Shown here: one piece after another, positions 48,571-57,518 of the stretch
Position numbering within the stretch: position 1 is the stretch's first letter
Layout: the number at the start of each line of letters is the position of its first letter
Assembly: GCF_002208095.1 (NCBI RefSeq)
Contig: NZ_CP017990.1
Location: forward strand, 2,542,001-2,606,000
Source of the DNA: Enterobacter cloacae complex sp. ECNIH7
Lineage (GTDB): Bacteria > Pseudomonadota > Gammaproteobacteria > Enterobacterales > Enterobacteriaceae
Direction of reading: 5' to 3'
DNA: 64,000 nucleotides
The notes under the pieces: model-generated
The model's input: the letters and a program-made list of their open reading frames with translations, nothing else
What the model was told of the DNA's origin: nothing
The model's database searches: none
Program-made: the position numbers and the translations under genes

Positions 48571-49610
48571 GTGACGCTGCCACTGCACCGCTGCGCGTGC
48601 ATCGCCTGACCCGGCTGCCGGACGCGTTCTGGCAAGGGGTTCGCGAGACGCCCTGGCGCTACGATCTGTTTCAGCTGTTAAGGCGCATTGATGCCCAGGG
48701 CGGCGAGCGCTACCCGCTGGGACGCGCGCCGCTGCCGAAATTTGAGCCGCTGCGCATCGGCCAGCAGCCGTCGATGAGTTTTGCGCCGTCGACGCTGGCT
48801 CAGGTACGCCAGCGCGAAGAAAGCGGGCTGCACGAGGTGTCTATCCTCAGCTTCGGTCTGTTTGGCCCGAACGGCCCGCTGCCGGTCCACATGACCGAAT
48901 ACGCCCGCGAGCGTATTTATCATCATCAGGACACCAGCCTCAGCGCGTTTGCCGATCTGTTCCATCACCGCCTTGCGCTGCTGTTTTACCGCGCCTGGGC
49001 GGATGCGCAGCCGGCCGTCTCTCTGGACCGCGCCGACAACAGGCGCTTTGAGGGGTATCTGGCATCGCTGATTGGCATGGGCCAGCCGGGGCAGATGAAC
49101 AAAGGCAGCCTGAGCTCGCATGCGCGATTTACCCACGCCGGACACCTGACCCGTCACGGGCGGGATCCGGAGGGGCTGGAGAAGATCCTGCGCAGCTATT
49201 TTAAAGCGCCGGTTAAGCTGGTGAGCAACGTGCCGCAGTGGATGCCGCTTTCCGAGCGCGAGCAGGCGCAGCTTGGCGCAGGACGCCGCATGCCGCGCAT
49301 GGGGGAGTCCGCGTTTCTCGGCGTCGCCGTCCGCGACGTGCAGCACAAGTTTCGCATCGAAATTGGCCCGCTAAGCGCGGAGGAGTACAACCGCTTTCTG
49401 CCGGGTGAAGCGTGGGTCACCGAGCTGCGCGACTGGGTGCGCCAGTACGCCGGGATTGAATTTGAATGGGAAACGCGGGTGATCCTGCGTGAAGACGCGG
49501 TGCAGGGCACCACGCTCGGCAGCAATGGGCGATTAGGCTATAACACCTGGCTGGGCCTTCAGCCGCAGCCTGTCCCGCGTGGCGATCTGGTGTATCGCGC
49601 AGAGCGGTAA
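48567..49610 (+). CDS. tssG: T6SS baseplate protein TssG
   Basis: A 347-residue TssG (VasB/ImpH). Recognisable blocks are YDLFQLLRRIDAQGGERYPLG, ILSFGLFGPNGPLPVHMTEY, FADLFHHRLALLFYRAWADA and the C-terminal LGYNTWLG. It forms the baseplate wedge with TssF in a TssF2-TssG complex. It is translationally coupled to tssF (ATGA). Confidence 0.96.
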   Translation: MSDAATAPLRVHRLTRLPDAFWQGVRETPWRYDLFQLLRRIDAQGGERYPLGRAPLPKFEPLRIGQQPSMSFAPSTLAQVRQREESGLHEVSILSFGLFGPNGPLPVHMTEYARERIYHHQDTSLSAFADLFHHRLALLFYRAWADAQPAVSLDRADNRRFEGYLASLIGMGQPGQMNKGSLSSHARFTHAGHLTRHGRDPEGLEKILRSYFKAPVKLVSNVPQWMPLSEREQAQLGAGRRMPRMGESAFLGVAVRDVQHKFRIEIGPLSAEEYNRFLPGEAWVTELRDWVRQYAGIEFEWETRVILREDAVQGTTLGSNGRLGYNTWLGLQPQPVPRGDLVYRAER

Positions 49611-49648
49611 TCCTTCCGTATACCGAATCATTGTTAATGGAAACTAAC

Positions 49649-52264
49649 ATGTCAGAAATTAGCCGTGCCGTGCTTTTCGGCAAACTGGATACGCTGTTAT
49701 TTACCTCTCTGGAAAGCGCCACTGCGTTCTGCAAGCTGCGCGGCAACCCGTACGTTGAGCTGGTGCACTGGCTGCATCAGCTGATGCAGCAGCAGGATGG
49801 CGATCTGCAGCAGGTCATCCGCCACTTTGCCCTTGATGAACAGCAGCTGACGCGCGATATCGTTGCCGCGCTGGACGTCCTTCCGCGCGGGGCGAGTTCC
49901 GTTTCCGATCTTTCTGAACATATCGACAGCGCCGTGGAGCGCGCCTGGGTTTTTGGATCGCTGAAGTTTGGCGTCAGCCGTATTCGCGGCGGCCATTTGC
50001 TGATCGGCATGCTGAAAACCTGGAACCTGGCCAACGTGCTGAAAAGCATCTCGTCGCAGTTCACCCGCCTTAACGTCGAGGTGCTGATTGAGCAGTTCGA
50101 CGCTATCTGCGCCAACAGCAAAGAGACGCAGCAGGCCGCTGCCGCCGCAGACGCACCGGCGGGTACGGTACCGGCGGCGCAGGGGACTCTGGCCCAGTAC
50201 GGCCAGGACCTGACGGCCCGCGCCCGCGAAGGGAAGATTGACCCGGTTGTCGGGCGCGACGAGGAGATCCGCCAGATGGTGGATATCCTGATGCGTCGCC
50301 GTCAGAACAACCCGCTGCTGACCGGAGAAGCCGGGGTCGGGAAAACGGCGGTGGTGGAAGGGCTGGCGCTGCGTATCGCCGACGGCGACGTCCCGGAGCC
50401 GCTGCAAAATATTCAGCTGTGGCTGCTGGATATCGGCATGCTGCAGGCTGGCGCAGGCATGAAAGGCGAGTTCGAGGCCCGTCTGCAGGCGCTCATTAAT
50501 GAAGTCCAGTCCAGCGCCACGCCAATCATTCTATTCATCGATGAGATCCACACCCTGATTGGCGCAGGTGGCCAGCAGGGGACCGGCGATGCGGCGAACC
50601 TGCTGAAGCCTGCCCTGGCGCGCGGACAGCTGCGCACCATCGGCGCTACCACCTGGGCGGAATACAAAAAGTACATCGAGAAAGACCCGGCGCTGACCCG
50701 TCGTTTCCAGACGGTGCAGGTCCACGAGCCGGACGAAGCGAAAGCCATTCTGATGCTGCGCAGCACCGTGTCGCCGCTGGAGACGCACCACCAGGTGCTG
50801 CTGCTCGACGAAGCGGTCAGCGCAGCGGTGAAGCTGTCGCATCGTTACATCCCGGCGCGTCAGCTGCCGGATAAAGCCGTTGCGCTGCTCGACACCGCCT
50901 GCGCCCGCGTCGCGGTCAGCCAGAGCGCGCCGCCTGCGCAGCTGGAAGACTGCCTGCGCCATCTTGCCGCGCTGGACGTTGAGATTGAGATTGCTGAGCG
51001 CGAGGCGCGCGTGGGAGCCGGTGACGCCGATCGTGCGACCGCTTTACTCGCCGAACGTGACGCGTGTGAAACAAAACGCGAAGCCCTGGCCCGGCGCTGG
51101 GAAGAAGAGCGCAGCCTGGTGCAGGAGATTATCCGCCTGCGCGCGGCGCTGTTCGCGGCGGGCGATGAGGATAGCGCTGAGCTGCGTAGCCAGCTGGCGG
51201 AACGGCAGCAGGCGCTGAACGCCCTGCAGGGTGACGAGCCGCTGCTGTTTGCGGCGGTGGATGAAAACGTCGTTGCCGCGGTGGTCTCTGACTGGACCGG
51301 GATCCCGCTGGGCCGGATGGTGAAAAATGAGATCGACGCGGTGCTCAACCTCGCCGACACGCTCAACCAGCGCGTTATCGGCCAGCGTCATGGTCTGGAC
51401 CTCATTGCCCGCCGCGTGAAAACCTCGCGTGCGAAGCTGGACGATCCCAACAAACCGGTGGGCGTCTTTATGCTGTGCGGCCCGTCCGGGGTCGGTAAAA
51501 CTGAAACCGCGCTGGCGCTCGCCGAGTCTCTGTACGGCGGCGAGCAGAACGTTATCACCATCAACATGAGCGAGTTCCAGGAAGCGCACACCGTTTCCAC
51601 CTTAAAAGGTGCGCCTCCGGGGTACGTAGGGTATGGTGAAGGTGGCGTGTTGACCGAGGCCGTCCGCCGCCGTCCGTACAGCGTGGTGCTGCTGGACGAA
51701 ATTGAAAAAGCGCACCCGGACGTCCACGAGATCTTCTTCCAGGTCTTTGATAAAGGCTGGATGGAAGACGGCGAGGGGCGCCACATCGATTTCCGTAACA
51801 CCATTATTATCCTGACCTCCAACGTCGGCACCGAACTGATTAGCGCCATGTGCGCCGATCCGGAGCTGATGCCGGAGCCTGACGCGTTAAGCGGCGCCCT
51901 GCGCCAGCCGCTGCTGGAGGTCTTCCCACCGGCGCTGCTGGGCCGCCTTCTGGTGGTGCCGTACTACCCGCTCAGCGACGAGATGCTGGGGCAGATTGTT
52001 CGCCTGCAGCTCAGGCGCATTCAGCGTCGTCTGGAAGAGAATCACAGCATTATTTCTGAGTTTGACGACAGCGTGGTGGAACAGATTGTTCAGCGCTGTA
52101 CCGAGGTGGAGTCCGGCGGCCGCATGGTGGATGCTATTCTGACCAACACCCTGCTGCCTCAGATGAGCCAGATCTTACTTACCGCCAGCCGCAGCGACGA
52201 GCAGTACCGACGTCTGCACGTCACCTGCGAGCAGGGCGAGTTTCACTGTCAGTTTGCCGCGTAA
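49649..52264 (+). CDS. tssH: T6SS ATPase TssH (ClpV)
   Basis: An 871-residue ClpB/Hsp100-family unfoldase that recycles contracted TssBC sheaths. The ClpN domain (about 1-150) binds TssC. AAA1 has Walker A GEAGVGKTA at about 226, and the coiled middle domain (about 440-530) is short, as in ClpV. AAA2 has Walker A GPSGVGKTE at about 611 and Walker B VLLDEIEKAHPD. The start MSEISRAVLFGKLD was chosen over two in-frame upstream codons because homology begins here, with GGAA eight bases upstream. Confidence 0.96.
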   Translation: MSEISRAVLFGKLDTLLFTSLESATAFCKLRGNPYVELVHWLHQLMQQQDGDLQQVIRHFALDEQQLTRDIVAALDVLPRGASSVSDLSEHIDSAVERAWVFGSLKFGVSRIRGGHLLIGMLKTWNLANVLKSISSQFTRLNVEVLIEQFDAICANSKETQQAAAAADAPAGTVPAAQGTLAQYGQDLTARAREGKIDPVVGRDEEIRQMVDILMRRRQNNPLLTGEAGVGKTAVVEGLALRIADGDVPEPLQNIQLWLLDIGMLQAGAGMKGEFEARLQALINEVQSSATPIILFIDEIHTLIGAGGQQGTGDAANLLKPALARGQLRTIGATTWAEYKKYIEKDPALTRRFQTVQVHEPDEAKAILMLRSTVSPLETHHQVLLLDEAVSAAVKLSHRYIPARQLPDKAVALLDTACARVAVSQSAPPAQLEDCLRHLAALDVEIEIAEREARVGAGDADRATALLAERDACETKREALARRWEEERSLVQEIIRLRAALFAAGDEDSAELRSQLAERQQALNALQGDEPLLFAAVDENVVAAVVSDWTGIPLGRMVKNEIDAVLNLADTLNQRVIGQRHGLDLIARRVKTSRAKLDDPNKPVGVFMLCGPSGVGKTETALALAESLYGGEQNVITINMSEFQEAHTVSTLKGAPPGYVGYGEGGVLTEAVRRRPYSVVLLDEIEKAHPDVHEIFFQVFDKGWMEDGEGRHIDFRNTIIILTSNVGTELISAMCADPELMPEPDALSGALRQPLLEVFPPALLGRLLVVPYYPLSDEMLGQIVRLQLRRIQRRLEENHSIISEFDDSVVEQIVQRCTEVESGGRMVDAILTNTLLPQMSQILLTASRSDEQYRRLHVTCEQGEFHCQFAA

Positions 52265-52288
52265 TAATCATCAAGAGAACTGTAAAAG

Positions 52289-53707
52289 ATGACGGATAAT
52301 GATAACAATCGGACTGTCCCAAACGCGCTCCCGGTCGGGTACCGCTTCAACGAGTTTGAAATCAAAGAGGTGATCGGCGGCGGCGGTTTTGGCATCGTCT
52401 ATCGCGCGTGGGATCACCAGCTCGAACGCACTATCGCTATCAAAGAATTTATGCCTTCCTCGCTCGCCGTGCGCGGAGACGACATGACCCTTGTGCTGCG
52501 CAGCGAGCGCTTTGGCAAAGCGTTTTCCGCAGGCCTGAACAGCTTTATTCAGGAAGCCCGTCTGCTGGCGCGCTTTAACCACCCGAACCTGCTGCACGTC
52601 CTGCGTTTCTGGGTGCAAAACGACACGGCCTACATGGGGACGCTGTTTTACAGCGGCACCACGCTGTCGCGCCTTCGTGAAGAAAAGCCGGAGCTGATCA
52701 ACGAGGCCTGGATCCGCCGCACGCTGCCGATGCTGTTCGGTGCGATCAAGACCATCCACAACGAAGGCTATCTGCACCGCGACATCTCTCTGGATAACAT
52801 TCAGATTCAGGATAACGGCCTGCCGGTGCTGCTTGATTTCGGCTCCGCGCGCCGCACCATCGGTAACCTCTCCGACGAAACGGAAACCATGCTGCGCCCG
52901 GGCTTTGCGCCGATCGAGCAGTACACCGACGACAACGAAAGCGAGCAGGGCCCGTGGACGGATATTTACGCCCTCGGCGCGGTGCTGCGTACCCTGATTG
53001 TGGGCTCTCCGCCGCCGGTCAGCGTGGTGCGCTCAATTCAGGATACCTGCAAACCGCTGGTGGAAATCATGCCGCAGGGCTATTCCATTCCGCTGCTCCA
53101 GGCCATCGACCGCGCGCTGGCGCTGCACATGGAGGACCGTCCGCAGTCCATCGACGAGTTCGCCGCGCTGATTGAGATGCCGGTCGCCGGTATCAACGAC
53201 GTGCTGACGGCGAAAAAGCCCGGCACGATGCTGGTACCGGTGGAAGAGGAACAGCCGGCTTCGCTGCTCGACTGGCGCCGCTACAAGATCCCGGGCATGG
53301 TTGCCGCAGGCGTGTTGGTCGGCGTTGTCGCCGGGGCGATGCTGTTCAGCAGCGGTAATGATGCTCCCGAGCAGGCTGCACAGCCACCGGCAGAGACGCG
53401 TCCGACTGAAACCGCCGCTAACACGCCGGACGTGAAGCCGGAAACGGCGAAGGTTAACGAGCAGGCGACGGCCCAGCAGACTCCGCCGCCTGTCGAGAGC
53501 CCTGTTGCGCTGGTCTATATCCGCATCCTCGACGGCGAAACGCTGAAAGTGAACGGCGAGCCAAAAGCGCTGCGTCCGGCGACCAACGGCTATGCATCGC
53601 TCAAGCTGCCGGCCGGTGAGGTGAAGATTGAACTGCAGGGCAACGGAAGAACGCGTGGCCAGACGCTGGATATCACCAAACCGGGCACCTGGCTGGTGAA
53701 CCCTTAG
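52289..53707 (+). CDS. PpkA-like T6SS serine/threonine kinase
   Basis: A 472-residue Hanks-type kinase. The glycine loop GGGGFGIVYRAWD, the lysine in IAIKEFMP, the catalytic loop YLHRDISLDNIQI and DFGSARRTIG are intact in the cytoplasmic domain (about 25-290). One membrane helix (about 333-352, GMVAAGVLVGVVAGAMLF) and a Pro/Thr-rich linker lead to a periplasmic beta domain (about 410-472). It probably phosphorylates TagH to trigger firing and is opposed by PppA. It lacks the large Pseudomonas PpkA periplasmic region, so its input signal may differ. Confidence 0.9.
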   Translation: MTDNDNNRTVPNALPVGYRFNEFEIKEVIGGGGFGIVYRAWDHQLERTIAIKEFMPSSLAVRGDDMTLVLRSERFGKAFSAGLNSFIQEARLLARFNHPNLLHVLRFWVQNDTAYMGTLFYSGTTLSRLREEKPELINEAWIRRTLPMLFGAIKTIHNEGYLHRDISLDNIQIQDNGLPVLLDFGSARRTIGNLSDETETMLRPGFAPIEQYTDDNESEQGPWTDIYALGAVLRTLIVGSPPPVSVVRSIQDTCKPLVEIMPQGYSIPLLQAIDRALALHMEDRPQSIDEFAALIEMPVAGINDVLTAKKPGTMLVPVEEEQPASLLDWRRYKIPGMVAAGVLVGVVAGAMLFSSGNDAPEQAAQPPAETRPTETAANTPDVKPETAKVNEQATAQQTPPPVESPVALVYIRILDGETLKVNGEPKALRPATNGYASLKLPAGEVKIELQGNGRTRGQTLDITKPGTWLVNP

Positions 53708-53772
53708 AATTACGCTCAGTCACAGATGCGAACCTCTTTTCTGCATCGCATAAGCTAGATGGAATAAAGATT

Positions 53773-56358
53773 ATGCTCAACCGAATTACCGTTCAGCTCC
53801 CGGTGGAGGGGCTTCTGTTCTGGAAACTGACGGGCCGCGAGGCGATGTCCGAGTCGTTTGCGCTGACGCTGACCGTGCTCGGCACGGACGCGCGCATCGA
53901 CCGCAGTAAGCTGCTGGGCCAGCCGGTCACGGTGACCATCCCGACGCAGAGCCTGCTGACGTCCCGCTATATTAACGGCAAGATTACCCGCGTGGCGGTC
54001 AGCGCCGTCGAGCTGACGGGCACCCGCTATGCGGTGTACCAGCTGACGGTGGAGCCGGACCTGTGGCCGATGAAGCGCGACCGTAACCTGCGTATCTTCC
54101 AGGGGCAGACGGTGCCGCAGATTGTGAAAACCCTGCTGGGTGAGCATCAGGTCAACGTTGAGGATAAACTCACCGGCAGCTACCGGGTGTGGGACTACTG
54201 CGTGCAGTATCAGGAGTCGAGCCTGGACTTCATCAGCCGCCTGATGGAGCTGGAGGGGATTGCCTATCACTTCCGCCACGAGGCAGACAAACACACCCTG
54301 GTACTGACCGACGCTGCCACGCAGCATCAGCCGTTCAGCGGCTATGAGGTCATTCCTTACCACCAGACGCCGTCCGGCGGCAGTACGGACGAAGAGGGCA
54401 TCAGCCAGTGGGCGCTGGAGGACAGCGTAACGCCGGGGATTTACAGCCTCGACGACTATGACTTCCGCAAGCCGAACGCGTGGCTGTTCCAGGCCCAGCA
54501 GAACCCGGCGTCGCCGAAGCCGGGCAGCATTGACGTGTACGACTGGCCGGGGCGCTTTGTGGACAAAGGCCACGGGGAGTTCTATGCCCGTATCCGCCAG
54601 GAGCGCTGGCAGGTTGAGCATCAGCAGATTCAGGCCACCGCCACGGCGGCGGGGATTGCGCCGGGCCACACCTTCACCTTAACCAACGCGCCGTTCTTCA
54701 GCGACAACGGCGAGTATCTGGTGACGGCGGCGGGTTACCACTTCGAAGAGAACCGCTACGCCAGCGGCGAGGGGGAAACCATTCACCGAACCGATTTTAC
54801 GGTCATCCCGTCGGCGGTGGTGTACCGTCCGGCGCAGACCACGGCGTGGCCGCGCACCTACGGCCCGCAGACCGCGAAGGTGGTGGGGCCGAACGGTGAG
54901 AGTATCTGGACGGACAAATACGGCCGCGTGAAGGTGAAGTTCCACTGGGACCGCCTGGCGAAGGGGGACGACACCAGCTCCTGCTGGGTGCGCGTGTCGA
55001 GCGCGTGGGCGGGCCAGGGCTACGGCGGGGTGCAAATCCCGCGCGTCGGCGACGAGGTGGTGGTGGACTTTATCAACGGAGATCCGGACCGTCCGATTAT
55101 TACCGGTCGCGTGTACAACGACGCGAGCATGCCGCCGTGGGCGCTACCGGCCGCGGCGACGCAGATGGGCTTTATGAGCCGCACGAAAGACGGTTCCGTC
55201 GACAACGCCAACGCCCTGCGCTTTGAGGACAAGGCGGGCGCAGAGCAGGTGTGGATCCAGGCCGAGCGCAACATGGACACCAGCGTTAAGAACGATGAAA
55301 CGCACAGCGTCGGCGGGGCGCGCAGCCATTACGTGAAGAAAAATGAACTGCATCGCGTGGAAGCGAACCAGACTCAGGCCGTGAAAGGTGGAACCGAGAT
55401 CCTGACGGGGAAAGGCAAGCTGGACGCGGCGGTGGAGCAGTACGTTATTGCTTCCGGGACGAAGCTGCGGCTGGTCTCCGGTGAGAGCGCTATTGAGCTG
55501 AATGCTAACGGCAAGATTAACCTGATCGGCAAAGAGTTTAACTTCTTCGTGGAAGGGGATGGGTATATCACCACGGGCGGTAAGCTGCATCTGAATACCT
55601 CTGGCACCAAGCCGGGCACAACGGCGCCGGGATCAGGGCATAAAGGGGATATTGATGCGGCGGTGCAGGCGAAGTTTTCACCGCAAGAGAGCGCTAGTCG
55701 TCCTGCCCCTGCTGCGGCTCCAGCAGCAGGCCAATCGAAACCTGCTCCAGCTTCGGCGTCAACAACAGCCCCGCCTTTGAAAGGGAATTATGTTTATAAA
55801 AATAATCCGAATAGCTCAGACGTTATGCCTTTCAATGATGATGTTGTTAAACAAATCAACAAGTCACCGACCCTTCAAACTCAGCTAAAAGATTTGAAAG
55901 ACAAGGGATGGGCGATTCAACCAGGTGCGACTGGAGGGGGAAGTTATACTGATTCGGATAATAAACTGATCGTTATGGATCCCGAACACATGGAAGACAC
56001 GGCCAATACAGTACAAACACTGGCTCATGAAGCAGGGCATGCAACATATCCTGTTGCAGCGGACTATTCTAGTAAAGAAAATTTCGTTAACAGCCAGCTT
56101 ATGGATGAAGGTGGTGCAACCTTGAATAATATCAAAATACAGCGTGAAATTCTGGGAAATGGCGGTATTGATATTGATATAGCAGGAAGCCCGGAAAATC
56201 TCAAAGCTTACAATGCAGCCTATGATAAAATGGTAAATGGAGAGCTGTCGCGGGTTGACGCTGCAAAAGCTATAGGTAAAGTCTACGGTAAAGGCGAAAT
56301 AGCTTCGGGTACCGATCTCAATTACAGCGATTATTACGGGGGCTTCTATGGTAAGTAG
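53773..56358 (+). CDS. vgrG: evolved VgrG with C-terminal zinc-metallopeptidase domain
   Basis: An 861-residue spike protein. Residues 1 to about 470 are the gp27/gp5-like VgrG core (RDRNLRIFQGQTVPQIVKTLL, VKVKFHWDRLAKGDDTSSCWVRVSS, GVQIPRVGDEVVVDFINGDPDRP), then the DUF2345-type beta-helix to about 625. A Pro/Ala/Ser linker (about 635-670) leads to a roughly 190-residue C-terminal domain with HEAGH (His752, Glu753, His756) and a probable third ligand in DEGGA (Glu779), the gluzincin pattern. DNA from about 55,690 is much lower in GC and uses different codons, so the effector tip was probably acquired. An exported small protein follows directly and is the likely immunity protein. Confidence 0.92.
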   Translation: MLNRITVQLPVEGLLFWKLTGREAMSESFALTLTVLGTDARIDRSKLLGQPVTVTIPTQSLLTSRYINGKITRVAVSAVELTGTRYAVYQLTVEPDLWPMKRDRNLRIFQGQTVPQIVKTLLGEHQVNVEDKLTGSYRVWDYCVQYQESSLDFISRLMELEGIAYHFRHEADKHTLVLTDAATQHQPFSGYEVIPYHQTPSGGSTDEEGISQWALEDSVTPGIYSLDDYDFRKPNAWLFQAQQNPASPKPGSIDVYDWPGRFVDKGHGEFYARIRQERWQVEHQQIQATATAAGIAPGHTFTLTNAPFFSDNGEYLVTAAGYHFEENRYASGEGETIHRTDFTVIPSAVVYRPAQTTAWPRTYGPQTAKVVGPNGESIWTDKYGRVKVKFHWDRLAKGDDTSSCWVRVSSAWAGQGYGGVQIPRVGDEVVVDFINGDPDRPIITGRVYNDASMPPWALPAAATQMGFMSRTKDGSVDNANALRFEDKAGAEQVWIQAERNMDTSVKNDETHSVGGARSHYVKKNELHRVEANQTQAVKGGTEILTGKGKLDAAVEQYVIASGTKLRLVSGESAIELNANGKINLIGKEFNFFVEGDGYITTGGKLHLNTSGTKPGTTAPGSGHKGDIDAAVQAKFSPQESASRPAPAAAPAAGQSKPAPASASTTAPPLKGNYVYKNNPNSSDVMPFNDDVVKQINKSPTLQTQLKDLKDKGWAIQPGATGGGSYTDSDNKLIVMDPEHMEDTANTVQTLAHEAGHATYPVAADYSSKENFVNSQLMDEGGATLNNIKIQREILGNGGIDIDIAGSPENLKAYNAAYDKMVNGELSRVDAAKAIGKVYGKGEIASGTDLNYSDYYGGFYGK

Positions 56359-56359
56359 A

Positions 56360-56866
56360 ATGACAAAAAATACCATCCTCCTTTTGCTCCCACTATTTTC
56401 ATCTTTTTCTTACGCAGGACAAACAAACATGAACCAAGATTCGTTATGGCATATTGTTAAAGAACTCAAAACAGTCTGGGGAAAACAGACCGAGGATGTC
56501 AGTAAACTTTTCCATCAACCACTGGTCCAAAAAAATCCAGAAGTGAAAGACCGTTATACGTCAGTTCCATTCACATTATCTGATGGAACACGTATCAGCG
56601 ATTTAGATGTTCGTTTATGGGGAAACGGAGATAATAGTGTTTCACTTGTCTCGTTTGTAATCGAGCAGCCTTGCATTACGCTCGAACAAGTCAAAACTCA
56701 TTTCCCTGATGTTAAAATTTCTAACATTCCTCGTGGGAATACCGCAGGACAATCAGTTGGATACCGAACCGTTGCTGATGAGAGAGGACTTGCATGGGCA
56801 TTTAGTTTTCCGGTAATGAACCAGGAATGCCTAAATAGAGTCGTTATGTCGCGTTACGATCGTTAA
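56360..56866 (+). CDS. exported candidate immunity protein for the VgrG metallopeptidase
   Basis: A 168-residue protein with a signal peptide (MTKNTILLLLPLFSSFSYA) and no recognised family. The mature part has two cysteines (EQPCITLEQ, NQECLNR) that may form a disulfide. An earlier in-frame ATG at 56348 overlaps the vgrG stop and is an alternative start. It is as AT-rich as the VgrG toxin tip and lies within one or two bases of its stop, the usual layout for an immunity gene. The periplasmic address implies that the metallopeptidase acts in the victim periplasm. Role by position only. Confidence 0.72.
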   Translation: MTKNTILLLLPLFSSFSYAGQTNMNQDSLWHIVKELKTVWGKQTEDVSKLFHQPLVQKNPEVKDRYTSVPFTLSDGTRISDLDVRLWGNGDNSVSLVSFVIEQPCITLEQVKTHFPDVKISNIPRGNTAGQSVGYRTVADERGLAWAFSFPVMNQECLNRVVMSRYDR

Positions 56867-56960
56867 TAAGTGTTGTGTTTTCATGCCGGCACGGGTATTT
56901 CGCTGCCGGTTTGCAGTATTCGTGAAAAGCGTAATTTACATCAAGTTAGTGACGATAAAC

Positions 56961-57515
56961 GTGAAAAAACACACGCCTATATTTCTTTGTTTTTCCCTGA
57001 TGTTTAGTTGTCTGAGTAGCATTGTGGTTTTGGCAGAGGCTATGCCGCCCGTTCTGACAAAACAGGATTTTTCCGTGAAGGTCAAAGACCAGTCCATCGC
57101 CCTGGGCGACAGATGGGCTTCTAATATCGCGCTTAAATTTGACGTGCCGGTGGAAGGCAGTTTTACCGGTGAGGTTCCTTTTGACGGAACTAATTATAAA
57201 TTCTTCCAGCATCAAAGGGCTGGGTTAGAAATATTCAGTTCTAATCTCTGGTGGGATAAAGCGGAAAGAAGCGTTGATGATTATATCGTGTCTCAAATTA
57301 CGGTGACTGCCGAAGGCTTCGCAACGCCGCGTGGTATCCATATGGGTTCAACGAGAGAGGAATTGAACAGCGCATACGGTACCGGTCAGGTCGACAATGA
57401 TTCGGGGGAACAGTGGATTACCTACGAGTTGGGTAAAAAAGCGCTCTCGTTTGAGATGAAAGACGGCAACGTTTTGAAAATAACCATGAATTACAACAAT
57501 GGCTCTTCAGAATAA
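56961..57515 (+). CDS. exported protein of unknown function, VgrG island
   Basis: A roughly 184-residue protein with a signal peptide starting VKKHTPIFLCFSLMFSCLSS and ending near VLAEA. The start is taken as GTG at 56961 because it opens the signal peptide; GTG at 56949 or an even earlier start is possible, and no good ribosome site is seen. The C-terminal third contains GIHMGSTREELNSAYGTG, a motif seen in many small exported or lipoprotein BamE-like domains. No family name can be given. It lies four bases before the next exported gene, so the two are co-transcribed. It may be an immunity or accessory protein. Confidence 0.65.
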   Translation: MKKHTPIFLCFSLMFSCLSSIVVLAEAMPPVLTKQDFSVKVKDQSIALGDRWASNIALKFDVPVEGSFTGEVPFDGTNYKFFQHQRAGLEIFSSNLWWDKAERSVDDYIVSQITVTAEGFATPRGIHMGSTREELNSAYGTGQVDNDSGEQWITYELGKKALSFEMKDGNVLKITMNYNNGSSE

Positions 57516-57518
57516 TTT

